From Amanita rubescens (lineage: Eukaryota > Basidiomycota > Agaricomycetes > Agaricales > Amanitaceae): a stretch of DNA of 28,594 bases. A program made the position numbers and the translations under genes. This document shows positions 18,358-28,594 of this stretch, one piece after another; positions within the stretch are counted from its first letter, which is position 1, and the number at the start of each line of letters is the position of its first letter. Below the pieces are notes generated by a model, which saw only the letters and a program-made list of their open reading frames with translations, was not told where the DNA came from and did not search any database. The stretch is from positions 1 through 28,594 of the forward strand of contig WION01000610.1 of NCBI GenBank assembly GCA_015039365.1, in the 5' to 3' direction.

Positions 18358-20151
18358 TCACTGTTTAATCAACTCTTGCCCGTTGTTCTTGAACCTGGCC
18401 AGTTCTTGCTTCCATGGCTCCCAATCTTGACCGTACTTTCTTAACAGACTTGCCAACTCTTCCCTCTGTTCCGTCTGAGTCAAATACGTTAGTGATGATG
18501 CTGAATCAGTCAGATAATGATAATCAACTCACAATATTCCATGGTTCTTCACCACCATACACATCTGAGAACAACTCTTTGAGCTCGCATCGCTTAAGAG
18601 ACTCTGCTCGCTTGAATGAGCTCATGACATTGGCGCGTAGTCGAGATTTCAACTGCTCCTCCTCTTCGGCGTTCCACCAGCCACGAGATTCCATGAATAA
18701 TCGGAAGCGGGTGATGGGATTATCAATTTTCTTCCGATCTTCGACCTCAGATCGCGCGCGGTACGCGAAGGAGTCATCAGACGTCGAATGGTGTCCTACT
18801 CTTTAGAAAATGTGAGAGCGCGACGGCATTTCCAGTAGGTAAGTCATACCTGTATGTCATTGCTTCCATGAGCACCGCTCGTCCCTGTTCCAAGCACCGT
18901 CTCCTGGCTTCCCTGGTAGCACTGAGAACGGCCAGAACATCATTTCCATCCACGCGTATCGTATCAATGCCGTAACCGGGTCCACGTGCTGCGATTCCAT
19001 CTCCATAATACTGTTCTGTACTAGGTGTACTGATAGCGAAACCATTGTTGCGAACAATGTACAATGTTGGGGATGGGATGGTGGATGCCAGCAAGAGACC
19101 AGCGTGGAAATCTACCATAAAAAATTAGAATGAGAGCGCATATGAGGGTAATGTTGAACTAACCTCCTTCCGATGCAGCGCCCTCACCAAAATAGCATGC
19201 TGCGATAGACCGGCCGCGCCGACTGGGTGTACGTCGCAACGCATAACCCACGCCAGCCGCCTGGGGTATTTGAGTTGCCAAGGGGGAAGAGATGGTCAGA
19301 AAATGGTGCTCCGATGAGCCAAAGTGCTGGTGTGGGTGATCAAATACGGGTCAACGAGACGGGGAAGAAGAGTTACCACTGGCATTTGTCTCCCTTTGCC
19401 GGATTTATCTTCTTCGTTACCGAAACACTGTGCCATGACGTTGTCGATACCGAATCCGCGCCACAGGAGTACACCCATCTCACGGTATTGACCTATCATA
19501 CTTGATCAGTCGCGGTACAGACCATATAAGAGTACCGACCTAGAACCCTTCACCATTTACAGTGTAAGTCAGCGCAAGACGGACCATATGTGAACTCACT
19601 CGTCGTCGTTCTCAAGTCCAGCAGCAGACCCGACTACTGCAGCTTCCTCCCCATACTAAACCTCCCGTCATTAGTCTGGGGTCCAGTGGCAATTCACAAA
19701 AGAACTCACAGCGGTCATCTATATACGTCAGTTAGTTAGCACTAAGAAACTTTTTTTTGAAGTTATATCATACTCACATAGAACGATATCTTTCCTTGCC
19801 GTTGGACGTTGTACAATATATTGTCCAGGGTTGGCAGAAGCTGCATATGTTCGTATAGCTTTCGCGCGAGTGCCTCATCTATCTACGATACCATTAGAGT
19901 TTGTTGTGAACAACAAACTATAGACGTACATCTGGTACTTGTGCGCCATCTATGGGCTTCCCAACGCCATCCAGCACACGATAAGTCGGTATAAGTCCCT
20001 CACCCCCGGTAACGGAGTTGAAGAACTTTAGTTCCGGTGTAATGGGTGATTGTGAAGAGGCCAAAGTCTCAAGAACGTTGCTAACTCTATTGCTTGTTGA
20101 TAAATGCCTGCGAGCCTGCGAGAAACGACGAGCAAGCGCGGTACGGATCAT
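18358..20151 (-). CDS. BCKDHA: Branched-chain 2-oxoacid dehydrogenase E1-alpha, mitochondrial
   Basis: Ten exons (20151-19930, 19882-19778, 19718-19710, 19655-19600, 19547-19540, 19492-19377, 19326-19164, 19111-18850, 18800-18533, 18474-18358) give 441 aa. With E1-beta it decarboxylates the oxoacids of Val, Leu and Ile using thiamine diphosphate. The N-terminus is a mitochondrial presequence (Arg/Ser-rich, [16 protein letters not shown]). Landmarks are [30 protein letters not shown], the ThDP motif [13 protein letters not shown]...[17 protein letters not shown], and the phosphorylation loop [11 protein letters not shown] (314-324). Two microexons are required: 9 nt (MTA of the MTAYGEE block) and 8 nt (19547-19540), which supplies VLG of DDEVLGQYRE. 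Each restores frame and conserved residues. The donor after the 8-nt exon (GTCGGT) is weak. The complex is known to be regulated by kinase/phosphatase at the Ser loop. Confidence 0.95.
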
Positions 20152-20392
20152 AGTGCAGAGTTGAGGTAAGGTGAGGTCACGTGAGCGCTATGGAGGAGAT
20201 GTTCGGGCCGACCGGAGACGATGCGATTACCGGCGGAGTAATACTCTGATACTCTTGTAACAAGGCACTCATCGCAACTGTCAGTGTCCGTTGCTACCGA
20301 CGACGCGGACAGGGCACCATGAGAGAACCTAATCTGAGCTTGTTCTTAACCCTCGCTGCGCCTGGCTTGCGCTATTTGTCGCTAGCTATAGC
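20152..20392. promoter_or_regulatory. Divergent promoter with TCACGTGA box
   Basis: A 241-bp gap between the E1-alpha start (-) and the membrane-protein start (+). TCACGTGA lies at 20177-20184, the same octamer as in the BMS1 promoter. Confidence 0.5.
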
Positions 20393-22024
20393 ATGGTCAG
20401 CAAGCTCTTGCTTGCGAGCGTATTTTGGATCGTCACGGTAACTGTGCAGGTCGTCGCCTCGTCTGGCACGAGCTTCGCTTTCAATGTTTCTCAGGTAACG
20501 CAGTGCGAACCAGTCTTTATCTCGTTCTCTGGGTCTCTGGAAAACGACAAGATTCCTACAAGAATAACTCTTATTCCTTCCAATGCCCAAGTTCTGTATA
20601 TCGATTTACCAACTAGCGGTTTGCAAAATACCGCGACGGGAGTCAATGTGACATTCTTTCCCCTTCCCGCGAATACGACATTCCTCGTGTCTCTCGATCG
20701 TCAAGGACATGCCGTCGCTCCCGTCACTGATTTCCTAACCGTCAGACCCTCCAACAACGCTGCCTGCCTGGAGAGCGCCACGCTACCATCTCCTCATATA
20801 TTCCAGATCTCACAGAATTTATCATCATGCCAATCATTTACTGTCACCTACAACAGCTCACTGATCCAAACTACTCCCAAAATACAATTGTATCGACCCG
20901 GTTCATCATTTGCTAGGCTGACGGGAAACCAATCGGCCGCGGGCGAGGCGACCTACGACCTACCCTCCGTTTCCAAGGAATTTATACTGTCGATAGACGG
21001 TGGTGATGCTCTGACTCAGACCTTGTTAGTACAAAGCGATGGTGCGAATATTTCCCTTGTGCTTCTTATCTCATGCTCAAAATGCTGTATTCGCTGTCAC
21101 AGCAAATTCGACGGCGCTTAAATGTAGCCATGGCACCGATCATAACATGGTTTCTACGGCAGTGCAGACTAGCAATTCCTCCGACAGTCTACGGTAAGCG
21201 CCAGTTCACTACTCGATTACGCTCGTTCTTAAACGCTATCAAGCGTTGGGACTATCGTGGGGGTCTCCATCGGCACCGCGGCCATCGTTTTGTGCGCAAT
21301 TGCCGTGGTTATTTTTGTCTACAGGGAACGAAGAAGGAATACAAGGGCGATGCCGAGGTTCTCTCTGATAGACGAGAAGAGAGAGAAACCTTTACCGGCA
21401 CTACCCACAGAGGATACGGAATCTGCTTTTATGGAGATAGCTACGTTCAATCCGCCGTACGTCTACCGGAGCAGTGGATGGTTGAAGGACTATACTCCAC
21501 CTGGTTCTGCAAACCAATTCAACACGAAGAACGCAAGTGCAACATCGAGGAACAGTATCACGGAAGATTCCAGAAGTCAAATCTCACAACGTCGATTTCT
21601 TGATTCGCTATTTCCGACGACTACGCAGCCTTCATTCCTGGTCCTTACAGATGTTGATGGGAGCTCGAGTGAGGAAGGCGCTCCAAGTTCAAAGAATATT
21701 CCCCCGCCCAGCACAACGCAATCGCAGACATTAACGCCACCACCATCAGTCTTTTCATTCCGTCGACACTCGCCCTTGGACGTGCCCAAAGACTTGACGC
21801 CCGTGCGTCTGTCCTTCAGCTCATCTTCCGTCGGCGTCAATCCATCGAGCCATGATAGTCGGCTTATGGTGTCGTTGCCGTTTGAAGGGCTCGACGATAG
21901 CTCAAGAAAATCCGATTCTATAACTGACCATCCGCGGACACGAAAGATCGTCGAAGAAAGACCTTCTTTTGCGAGTCGCAAGAAGGTTACCTTTGCCGAT
22001 GACGTAGGTGATAGTAATGAATAG
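20393..22024 (+). CDS. Secreted-then-anchored single-pass membrane protein, glycosylated ectodomain
   Basis: Three exons (20393-21041, 21103-21193, 21244-22024) give 506 aa. The start Met opens a clear signal peptide (1 to about 23, hydrophobic LLLASVFWIVTVTVQVVA). The ectodomain of about 220 residues has many NxS/T sites and spaced Cys and looks like a beta-rich repeat pair: QCEPVFISFSGS and, later, SCQSFTVTYNSS. One membrane helix (about 248-273) is followed by RERRRN. The cytoplasmic tail is long, Ser/Pro-rich and probably disordered, with PLPALP and PPPSTT-like stretches that could bind SH3/WW domains. This layout is common in agaricomycetes, where such proteins are listed as hypothetical; no function is established. 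Splicing at 21042 and 21194 is inferred: both donors fit (GTGCGA, GTAAGC) and phases are consistent. Confidence 0.85.
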
Positions 22025-22444
22025 CAAGAAGAGGAACAGATGGAGTTACCGTCGGGCACCAGTAAGGGAAGAGGCCTCATGGTGCTACCATCAAATGCAA
22101 GAGGGCCTGGGGTCCCATTCCCATCTTCCATTGCGGAACGGGAGATAGGATAATTAAATGCTGGCATTCACGTTTAGTTTAAGGTACTGGTTAATACCCT
22201 TTATCGATAGCATCGATTGTACACTCTTTCGACGTCTTTTTTAACTTTTGAAAATATCCTGAAATTGTAGCATTCGTCATTACATCGTTGGTCAAGGGGA
22301 CGTTATAGTACTACTGCGGTGCACTGCGGTCATGGGCATTAACGCCGGACGGGGTTGTATCTCCGTACATTCAAGGTAACGATCGAGAATCCATCATGCG
22401 CAGTGCATCGCAGTAAGTCGTTTTGAGAGTCCGGTTTCCTATTC
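22025..22444. other. Convergent intergenic region
   Basis: 420 bp between two 3' ends. A short imperfect direct repeat (ACTGCGGT, twice within 22312-22331) is present. A minus-strand ORF reaching in from the downstream gene is a frame shadow. No gene or RNA is recognised. Confidence 0.4.
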
Positions 22445-22788
22445 CTAAGAGTCTTCGTCATGAGGCAGCTTTTCCGCTTCCTCTCGGGCTTTCCTTCTTC
22501 CTCCCAGTAATAGAGAAACGTAATCGGCACCACCGAGTACATGTCCTTCCTTTTGCCCCGAGGCAGAGGCAGAGGGCTTGGCTTTAGCGGCTTTTGCTTT
22601 TAGATCAGCTCGTCTTTTGGCGGTTTGAGCTTTTGATTGGGATGGATTAGGTATCGTGGATGGGGCAGTGGATGAAGAAGTGGTCGCTTTCAGCTTTTTT
22701 GGCTATTGTCTAGTTCAAGCTTGGGTTGGATGCTTGGAGGGTTAGAAATGCTTACGACACGTTTGCGAAGTTTTGCGCTTCGCCCCAT
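22445..22788 (-). CDS. Small basic protein of unknown function
   Basis: Two exons (22788-22756 and 22702-22445), joined over a 53-nt intron (donor GTAAGC, acceptor ACAATAG, phase 0), encode 96 aa. The N-terminus is MGRSAKLRKRVPKKLK, very basic. A Lys/Ala-rich helix (RRADLKAKAAKAK) follows, then HVLGGADYVSLLLGGRR and an acidic end. Composition and size suggest a nucleolar or ribosome-associated protein. The GGADYV...LLGGRR block looks like a conserved motif, but I cannot name the family. It lies downstream of RPS20 on the same strand with 113 bp between, so readthrough or co-expression is possible. Confidence 0.78.
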
Positions 22789-22901
22789 TGTGCGATGCGG
22801 CGGTGCGATACTAAGATCACGTTGTAACGCATTCTATATATATTCTCCGCGCCTTAGTACATCGATTGCTAGCAGATTCTACATTCACAGCTACTACAAA
22901 T

Positions 22902-23429
22902 TTAAGCAGAAATCGTGACCTCAACCTCAACACCAGGCTCCAAGCTGATGCTGGTCTATTGGAAAAAAATCAGCAAGAAACATATGGTCTATAAAACTAC
23001 AACGAACGATTTGTTTAACGACTTCACTGGAGGCGTTCAAGTCAATGAGGCGTTTGTGGACTTTGAGTTCGTAACGGTCCCATGTTTTGGATCCCTCACC
23101 GCAAGGCTATGGGGAGATATATCAATCAATGGATTCTGCGGTGATATTGTCAAGTAAGACTCACAGTCTTACGGGTGGTGATCTTCAAAACCTTTGTGGG
23201 GAGACGGACAGGACCCTTGACACGGAGCTGCTTGTCCTTGGCGCGGTTGATCAAATCGCTGGAGACTATAATGCGATTAACGATAGTGATAGATGTTAGA
23301 GACGAACGTACACTTTTCCAAGTTCTTGACATTGCTGCTGGTCAAGGTGATCCTGATTTTGTGGACTTTGGCAGCTGGGACAGCACCCGCGGCGTCATAC
23401 TCTTTTTCTCCTTTGGCGACGTAACTCAT
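22902..23429 (-). CDS. RPS20: 40S ribosomal protein S20 (uS10)
   Basis: Four exons (23429-23312, 23265-23165, 23106-23008, 22955-22902) with introns of 46, 58 and 52 nt give 123 aa, the family length. Diagnostic blocks are [18 protein letters not shown], the [20 protein letters not shown] loop, [24 protein letters not shown] and the end [10 protein letters not shown]. uS10 sits in the 40S head. The first intron is in phase 1; the donor GTACGT after AAGT gives [10 protein letters not shown]. Splicing at 23164 and 23007 is needed to join the blocks. It is divergent from MLP1 with 255 bp between the starts. Confidence 0.97.
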
Positions 23430-23684
23430 TTCAATTCACTATGAGTCAGAAGGTGACTTTGGGCAAAAAAAATCAGCGATTCCATGACTTGTAGCGAGCA
23501 GAACATAACCATACCCAAAGTTCGTAGTTGTGTTGATTCCAAGACTGCCTCACCCAGATTAAGGTTTTGAAGCGCGGGAAATATTTACGTAATAGCACGT
23601 GCACAAGACTCGTTTTGGCGCGTATTTGACTTGATTGAGCTCGCTGGCCCACTCAACGAGCTCGGGCATTCTTCAACCCAAGCC
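23430..23684. promoter_or_regulatory. Divergent promoter (RPS20 / MLP1) with CACGTG box
   Basis: This 255-bp gap carries GCACGTGC at 23595-23602 and serves a highly expressed ribosomal protein gene on one side and a nuclear-pore gene on the other. The MLP1 reading frame is open upstream of ATG 23685 but has no earlier ATG. Confidence 0.5.
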
Positions 23685-26600
23685 ATGATGAAAACACGTC
23701 GGAGAAGCAAGGCAGTTGCGGCTGTGACTGCAGGGGCTTCTCACAGTGCGGAAACTACACAGGCTGAAGAGACTCACTCTTTGACTATTGTCTTTCCTGA
23801 GGGTCTCGATGTCGACGCCCTGTCCTCTCTCGTGCCCGACGCAGACCTCGCTGCGCCAAACTCTGAGGCCATTATATCTGTTTATCGCCTATTGCTTCAG
23901 CAGGTCGCGGATTTGAACGCTACGCAGAGGGAATTAGATGAGTCGCGTGCCGAGGCGGAAAAGAAGGAGGTAGAGCTTGACCAAGCTCTACAGGACCGCG
24001 AATCTTTGTCCAAGGATTTTGAGCAGTCCTTGGAATCTTCGCATGTAGATCTCGAAAAGTATAAACGTGAAAGGGATCAGTTGGGTACGCATGAGTACTT
24101 TTATGAATGTCGCGTTGCTCATTTTTTTTGGTATAAAGCTGGTTCACAATCTGCTTTAAAATCTCGGATAGCAGAACTCGAGAATGCGCAAACATCTTCG
24201 ACTACCGACGTTGATAGGTTACGAGCGCGTGTCGACGACGTGGAACGTGAAAAACGCGACCTGGTTGGGGTCATCAGTCGCCTGAAACAGGAAAACGAAT
24301 CACGAGACGGTATGGACGATGTCATTTGTTCAAGTCTGGTCCTAACCTCACTCTAGAGGAAATTCAAACATTGCGCTCCAATCTGAAAGAAGCGAGGCAA
24401 GACTACCAGTCTCTCGAATCCCAAGTTCGCGAACTGCGCTCGGCAGAGACATCAACAAAGGTAACGAGACTAGTTCATACGTAAAAGCGCTGTACTAAAC
24501 GACTTGATTAGTTCAAGCTTGAAACGCTCACCCAACACTTGCAGTTGGCACAGACAGAGGCCGAGCGTACCTCCACCGAGCTTACTTCCAAGACCGAAGA
24601 GTTTGTCAAGTACCGCCGTACCAAGAATGGTGAACTCTCCAATCTGCAAGCTTCGTATGACGCACTTAAACAAAGTCACGAGTCTGCACAAGCGTCGTTC
24701 AAAGCACTCCAGGCTTCGCATACCACTCAGTCCCACCAGTTAACGCAAGCTCTTGCGAAGGTACAGGATCTTACTAGTCAGTTGGCCGAGCAAGAAGCGA
24801 CATATGCCAGCGAGGCGAACGGATTGAGGCGCCTCGTTAATATGATGGAGGAGAGGGAACAGCAAGCGAAGGAAATCGTCGAGGGCATCGAAAAAGAGTG
24901 GGCAGGTGTCGGCGAAAAGGCAGAGAAGCGTGAAGCTGCTCTGAAGAATGAGGTGGAAAGGGAACGAAGAGCTCGCGAGGAAGCTGAGAAGAGGGCTTAT
25001 CAACTGGAGACGGTTTTGGACCGTATGGGGCGCGGAGAACTCCCTCCGCCGCCCGGTAGAGGTACCCCTTCGACACCCGTCAGGACGCCACGTACATCGG
25101 TCGGTGTGGCAGATATGGTGGCGAATCTCAGCCCTACTGTGGCCATGGCTAGCAGGACACAGAAAAGCGGCAAGACGTTTACGGAAGTATATGCGGATTA
25201 TGTTCGGTTGCAAGACGACTTCGCGCAGAAATGTGCAGAGTACGATCACATGGATCGCACATTGACAGCTGTTCTTGCTCAGATTGAAGAAAGGGTAAGT
25301 TATATTTGTAGCGTGTAGTGTCAGCATTCTAAAGCGATTTTCAGGCGCCCATTCTTTCGCAACAACGCGCGGAATACGAGAGACTTCAGTCTGAAACTTC
25401 GGAACTTGCTATTCAACTTGCGCAAGCGATTGCTGAGCGCGAAGTGCAAGGAAATCTTGCCCAAGACAACACACAGAAGCTGAACCAGTCTCTTCGCGAG
25501 AATGGACTGTTGCAAAAACAATTGGGTGATCTCGGTCGTCAAGTCCAATCACTACTTCGTGAAATTGCCCGACGCGATGACCCTACTTTGCTTGACACTG
25601 CAGAAGACGTAGTTCAACACGCAGCGGCAGAGGATACCGACACTCTCATCACTAACAATCTCGTCCTCTTCAAATCCATTAGCGGGCTGCAGGAGCAGAA
25701 TCAGAAGCTTCTCCGGATCGTGAGAGAACTTTCGAGCAAGATGGAGTCGGAAGAGAAGGAGTACAGGGATGCGATGGAGAGAGAGCAAAGTGAGGCGATT
25801 AGGGAGGCTCATGAAGCTATGCAAGAGTTGGCGGCGCAGCTTGAGAGGCAAAAGAAGAATAGCGAAAACATCATCCAGTCATATGTGAAGGAACGGGACG
25901 CGCTCAAGGCTATGCTTGCCAGGGCGGAGAAGGCGACAAGTAACACGGTGGCCGGTGTCAATGGCGGTTCTGCTGCCGTTGCTATTGAGGGGCAAAGCGA
26001 CTTGGTGAAGGAGCTGGCTGAGGTCCAAAGTCAGTTCGACGTATACAGGACGGAGATGGGCGTCGACTCAGTTCGCCTAAGGGAGGATCTCGCCGCGTCG
26101 CAGCGGGAAGGAGCACATCTTGGAGCTGCCCTCGCCAAGGCCAATGCAAAGATTGAATATTTAACTGGTACGTGTCTACTGAGCACCTATCTACCGAGTC
26201 TAATTACTGGAAAACCAGATCGTCATCGTATGCACCAAGAGGAATTCGCGCTTCATGCCAGGCAAGTAGATGACTTGACAAAGCGCAACCAGAAGCTTTT
26301 CGACCAGTGGACGAGGATCGACATAGAGTGCAGCAGAGCAACTGAAGAGTTGCAGATTGCGACTGGTCGAATTGAGCAGTTGCGCAATGAATGCGCTAAC
26401 TTGCGAGCGGAGAAGAAGATTTGGGAGGTACGGTACTCTAATTGCCTCGCCCGATTTTGTGTATCGACTCTTGGTTTAGGGTGTACAAAGCCGGTTGGTC
26501 GAGGAGAACAAGACTCTTGCATTGGAGCGGGCACATTTATCCGATCTCATGTCCAACGTACAGAAGATGCACAATGACCTAGAACGTGCAGGAGAAAATG

Positions 26601-28594
26601 ATCGCCGACGCTTGGAAAGCCAGTTGCAGACACTTGAAAGCCAGACGTTAGTGTGCAGAGTTCGTAGATCGCTTCCACGAACTGACGATATTAATTAGGC
26701 AAGATTTACGCGCTCAGCTCGTTCAAGAGAGGGATACAATCCGGCATATCAACCTCCAAAAGGAAATCGAGCTCAAGGAACTGCAGAGCCGCCTTGACAG
26801 GAATGTACGTTATCCCGGGTCTCTCGTGAGAGAATATACTTATGTTTAACAATGCAGATGCAAGACCTGTCGAGGACGCGGGAAAGCCTCGTTGGCGCTG
26901 AGACGAGCAAGAAGCATCTGGAGGAGCGTGTTGCAGACCTCAACAGACAGATTCAAGGCAGTGAAGAGAAACTTTCTGTTTACGAGCGCAGACCTGCGGC
27001 TGACCGCGGAATCTCTAACAACCTTGGCCAAGATACGAGTCGCGAGCAGCAACTGGAGTCGGAGGTCGCAGAACTACGGTAAGATCGGACTTCCGCAGCC
27101 TAAACCGCAGCTTCATCTAGATGAACATATAGGTCTGCCCTTAAGGTCGCAGAATTCGACCTTGCCACTTCCCGAGGTCACGTCGAGCAGTTCAAAGAGA
27201 TCAGCCAAGCGAGCGAGGTGGCCTTGGATAACCTCAATTCAACTTATGAGGACTACAAGATGTCGACAGAGGCTGTGATTGCTCGACATGAGGCCGAATA
27301 CGCGGCTGTACAAGAGCGCTTACAATTAGCACAAGAGGAGCTGACGCAACTGAAAGGCAGGCAGGATGAACTCCAGAAGGCCCTCGACGCTGAGCACGCT
27401 GCTTGGGTTAGCGACAAGAAGACGCTGGAGGACACCATTGTTGATTTGAGCACTTCCGAGAGAAACGCAGAAACGGACCGTTCTTCTCGCGAGGACGACA
27501 TCCGTCAATTAGAAGAGCGTGCCAAGGTTAGTATACACCGTTGAGCCTATACTTTTGTTGTCTAACGATGTTCGCAGGCTGCAGAGGAGCGCTATTCCAA
27601 CGAAGTCGTTTCGCATGCCAACTCTATCAAGTCTATCGAGAAGCTGAAACGCGATCTAACCGGTGCTCAAAGTTCTGCACGGGACAGTCTCACTGTCGCT
27701 GAAACGGCTAAGGCCAAGCTTACGACATCTGAAAACAGCTGGAGGCAACAGAGGGAAGCTCTTGACAAAGAGATTGCAGATCTCAATGCAAGGTGAGAAT
27801 GCTACATCATGCAATGGTCCGTTTTGCTAATCCAGAATAGGTGCAAGGATGTTTCGGAACAGAACAAGCTTCTCCATCAGCACCTCGAGTCCGTCAGCTC
27901 ACAAGCCGCGCGCATCAGGCAGGCGGCTGATTCATCAGCTACTACACAGGCGGAAGGTGATGCTCCCGCTGATTCGGACACGAAACTCGTCGAACTCCGT
28001 CAAGTTGTGCAGTATCTGAGGAAGGAGAAGGAGATCGTCGACTTGCAATTGGAACTCGGCAAGCAAGAGAACGCTCGGTTGAAGGGTCAGGTCGATCATC
28101 TCTCTCATGCGTTAGATGAGGCAAGAACGACGTTATCAGAGGTATGGCTGTTTTTTTTTTGTAACCACATCGCGTCGATGCTCATGTGAATCTCAGGAAC
28201 GCGAGCGTGCCGTCGAGACCGCAGCGTCTGCTTCGCAACACGCGGAACTTGTCGAACGAATCAATCAGCTCAATATTCTCCGAGAGAGCAATTCCACCCT
28301 GCGCGCTGACTGCGAGAAACACGCTAAGCGTACAAGGGAGCTGGAAGCTAAGTTGAAGCGAGTATCGGCGGAGCTTGAGCCTGTGAAGGAGAAATCCCGT
28401 ACTTCGCAAGCTGAGCTGGACGCTTCAAAAGCACATGTAGTTCGTCTGGAGGAGGAGAACCGGAGATGGCAGGAACGTAATGCGCAGCTTCTCAGCAAGG
28501 TAACTTTTTTTCTGTTACGTCATTTGTCCATTTGACCAACGACACGTTAATAGTATGATCGTGTTGATCCAGCAGAGCTGGAAGCCTTGAAGCA
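23685..28594 (+). CDS. MLP1: Nuclear-pore basket protein MLP1/TPR, 5' part (runs off right edge)
   Basis: Fourteen exons in the window (23685-24084, 24139-24309, 24357-24460, 24512-25294, 25345-26167, 26219-26427, 26480-26646, 26699-26804, 26858-27078, 27133-27526, 27578-27792, 27841-28141, 28197-28499, 28554-onward) give about 1412 residues of a protein that is usually 1800-2100. Introns are 47-55 nt and all joins are phase-consistent. MLP/TPR builds the nuclear basket and acts in mRNA export quality control, SUMO protease anchoring and spindle checkpoint. Nearly all of it is heptad coiled coil (E/K/L/Q-rich). Family landmarks are an N-terminal helical start, a Pro-rich hinge (RMGRGELPPPPGRGTP) followed by FTEVYADYVRLQDDF, the TPR_MLP1_2-type central block with LFKSISGLQEQNQKLL, and the late KYDRVDPAELEALK block at the edge. 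The 3' third is outside the window. Confidence 0.95.

Noticed and set aside
21073..21603. 176-aa plus-strand ORF overlapping the membrane protein
   Set aside because: It is out of frame with the signal-peptide/ectodomain and membrane-helix exons, which join cleanly by splicing, and it has no features of its own.
1..28594. tRNA, rRNA, CRISPR arrays, transposons or viral genes
   Set aside because: I looked for T-loop motifs, spaced repeats, terminal repeats and transposase or polymerase motifs on both strands and saw none. A covariance-model search would be needed to exclude small structured RNAs.

Overview
This window is nuclear DNA from a basidiomycete fungus, most likely an agaricomycete. 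Genes are packed on both strands and cut by many introns of about 46-60 nt with GTRNGT-type donors. The protein families fit this: F-box-like families, single-pass proteins with Ser-rich or N-glycosylated ectodomains, a CRN-type header domain and compact housekeeping genes. There is no sign of prokaryotic, viral or transposon DNA. All coding calls come from reading frames across splice sites by eye. Exon joins were accepted only when the phases agreed and, for recognised families, when conserved residues were restored.

Layout, left to right. 1-837 (-) is the 5' part of an unrecognised Ser-rich protein, divergent from BMS1 (938-4628, +), the ribosome-biogenesis GTPase. A two-exon F-box protein follows (4753-5907, -), then a Ser/Ala-rich single-pass membrane protein (6340-7784, +). 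7785-10305 has no confident gene and is strongly pyrimidine-biased over its first half. A mitochondrial NAD+ carrier of the Ndt1/YIA6 type lies at 10306-11809 (-). Its last coding exon is a 43-nt piece missed by any single-ORF reading.

Next is a local family expansion on the minus strand: a decayed copy (about 11870-12440) and two intact intronless genes (12560-13573 and 13836-14882) encoding proteins with an N-terminal membrane anchor and an F-box-like segment. Then come a ZIP metal transporter (15157-16320, -), a short CRN-header protein (16474-17168, +), the V-ATPase c' proteolipid VMA11 (17339-18106, +) and the mitochondrial branched-chain 2-oxoacid dehydrogenase E1-alpha subunit (18358-20151, -). 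A second single-pass membrane protein (20393-22024, +), a small basic protein (22445-22788, -), ribosomal protein S20 (22902-23429, -) and the 5' two-thirds or so of the nuclear-pore basket protein MLP1/TPR (23685 to the right edge, +) complete the window.

The genes do not form one pathway. The points most worth a second look are: the local F-box-like family with duplicated upstream DNA and a relic carrying a perfect 22-bp palindrome; microexons of 8, 9 and 13 nt in E1-alpha and VMA11; the hidden last exon of the NAD+ carrier; CACGTG boxes in all four clear head-to-head promoters; the CRN header gene with almost no C-terminal domain; and the 2.5-kb gap with a possible small spliced ORF. I found no clearly new multi-gene system.
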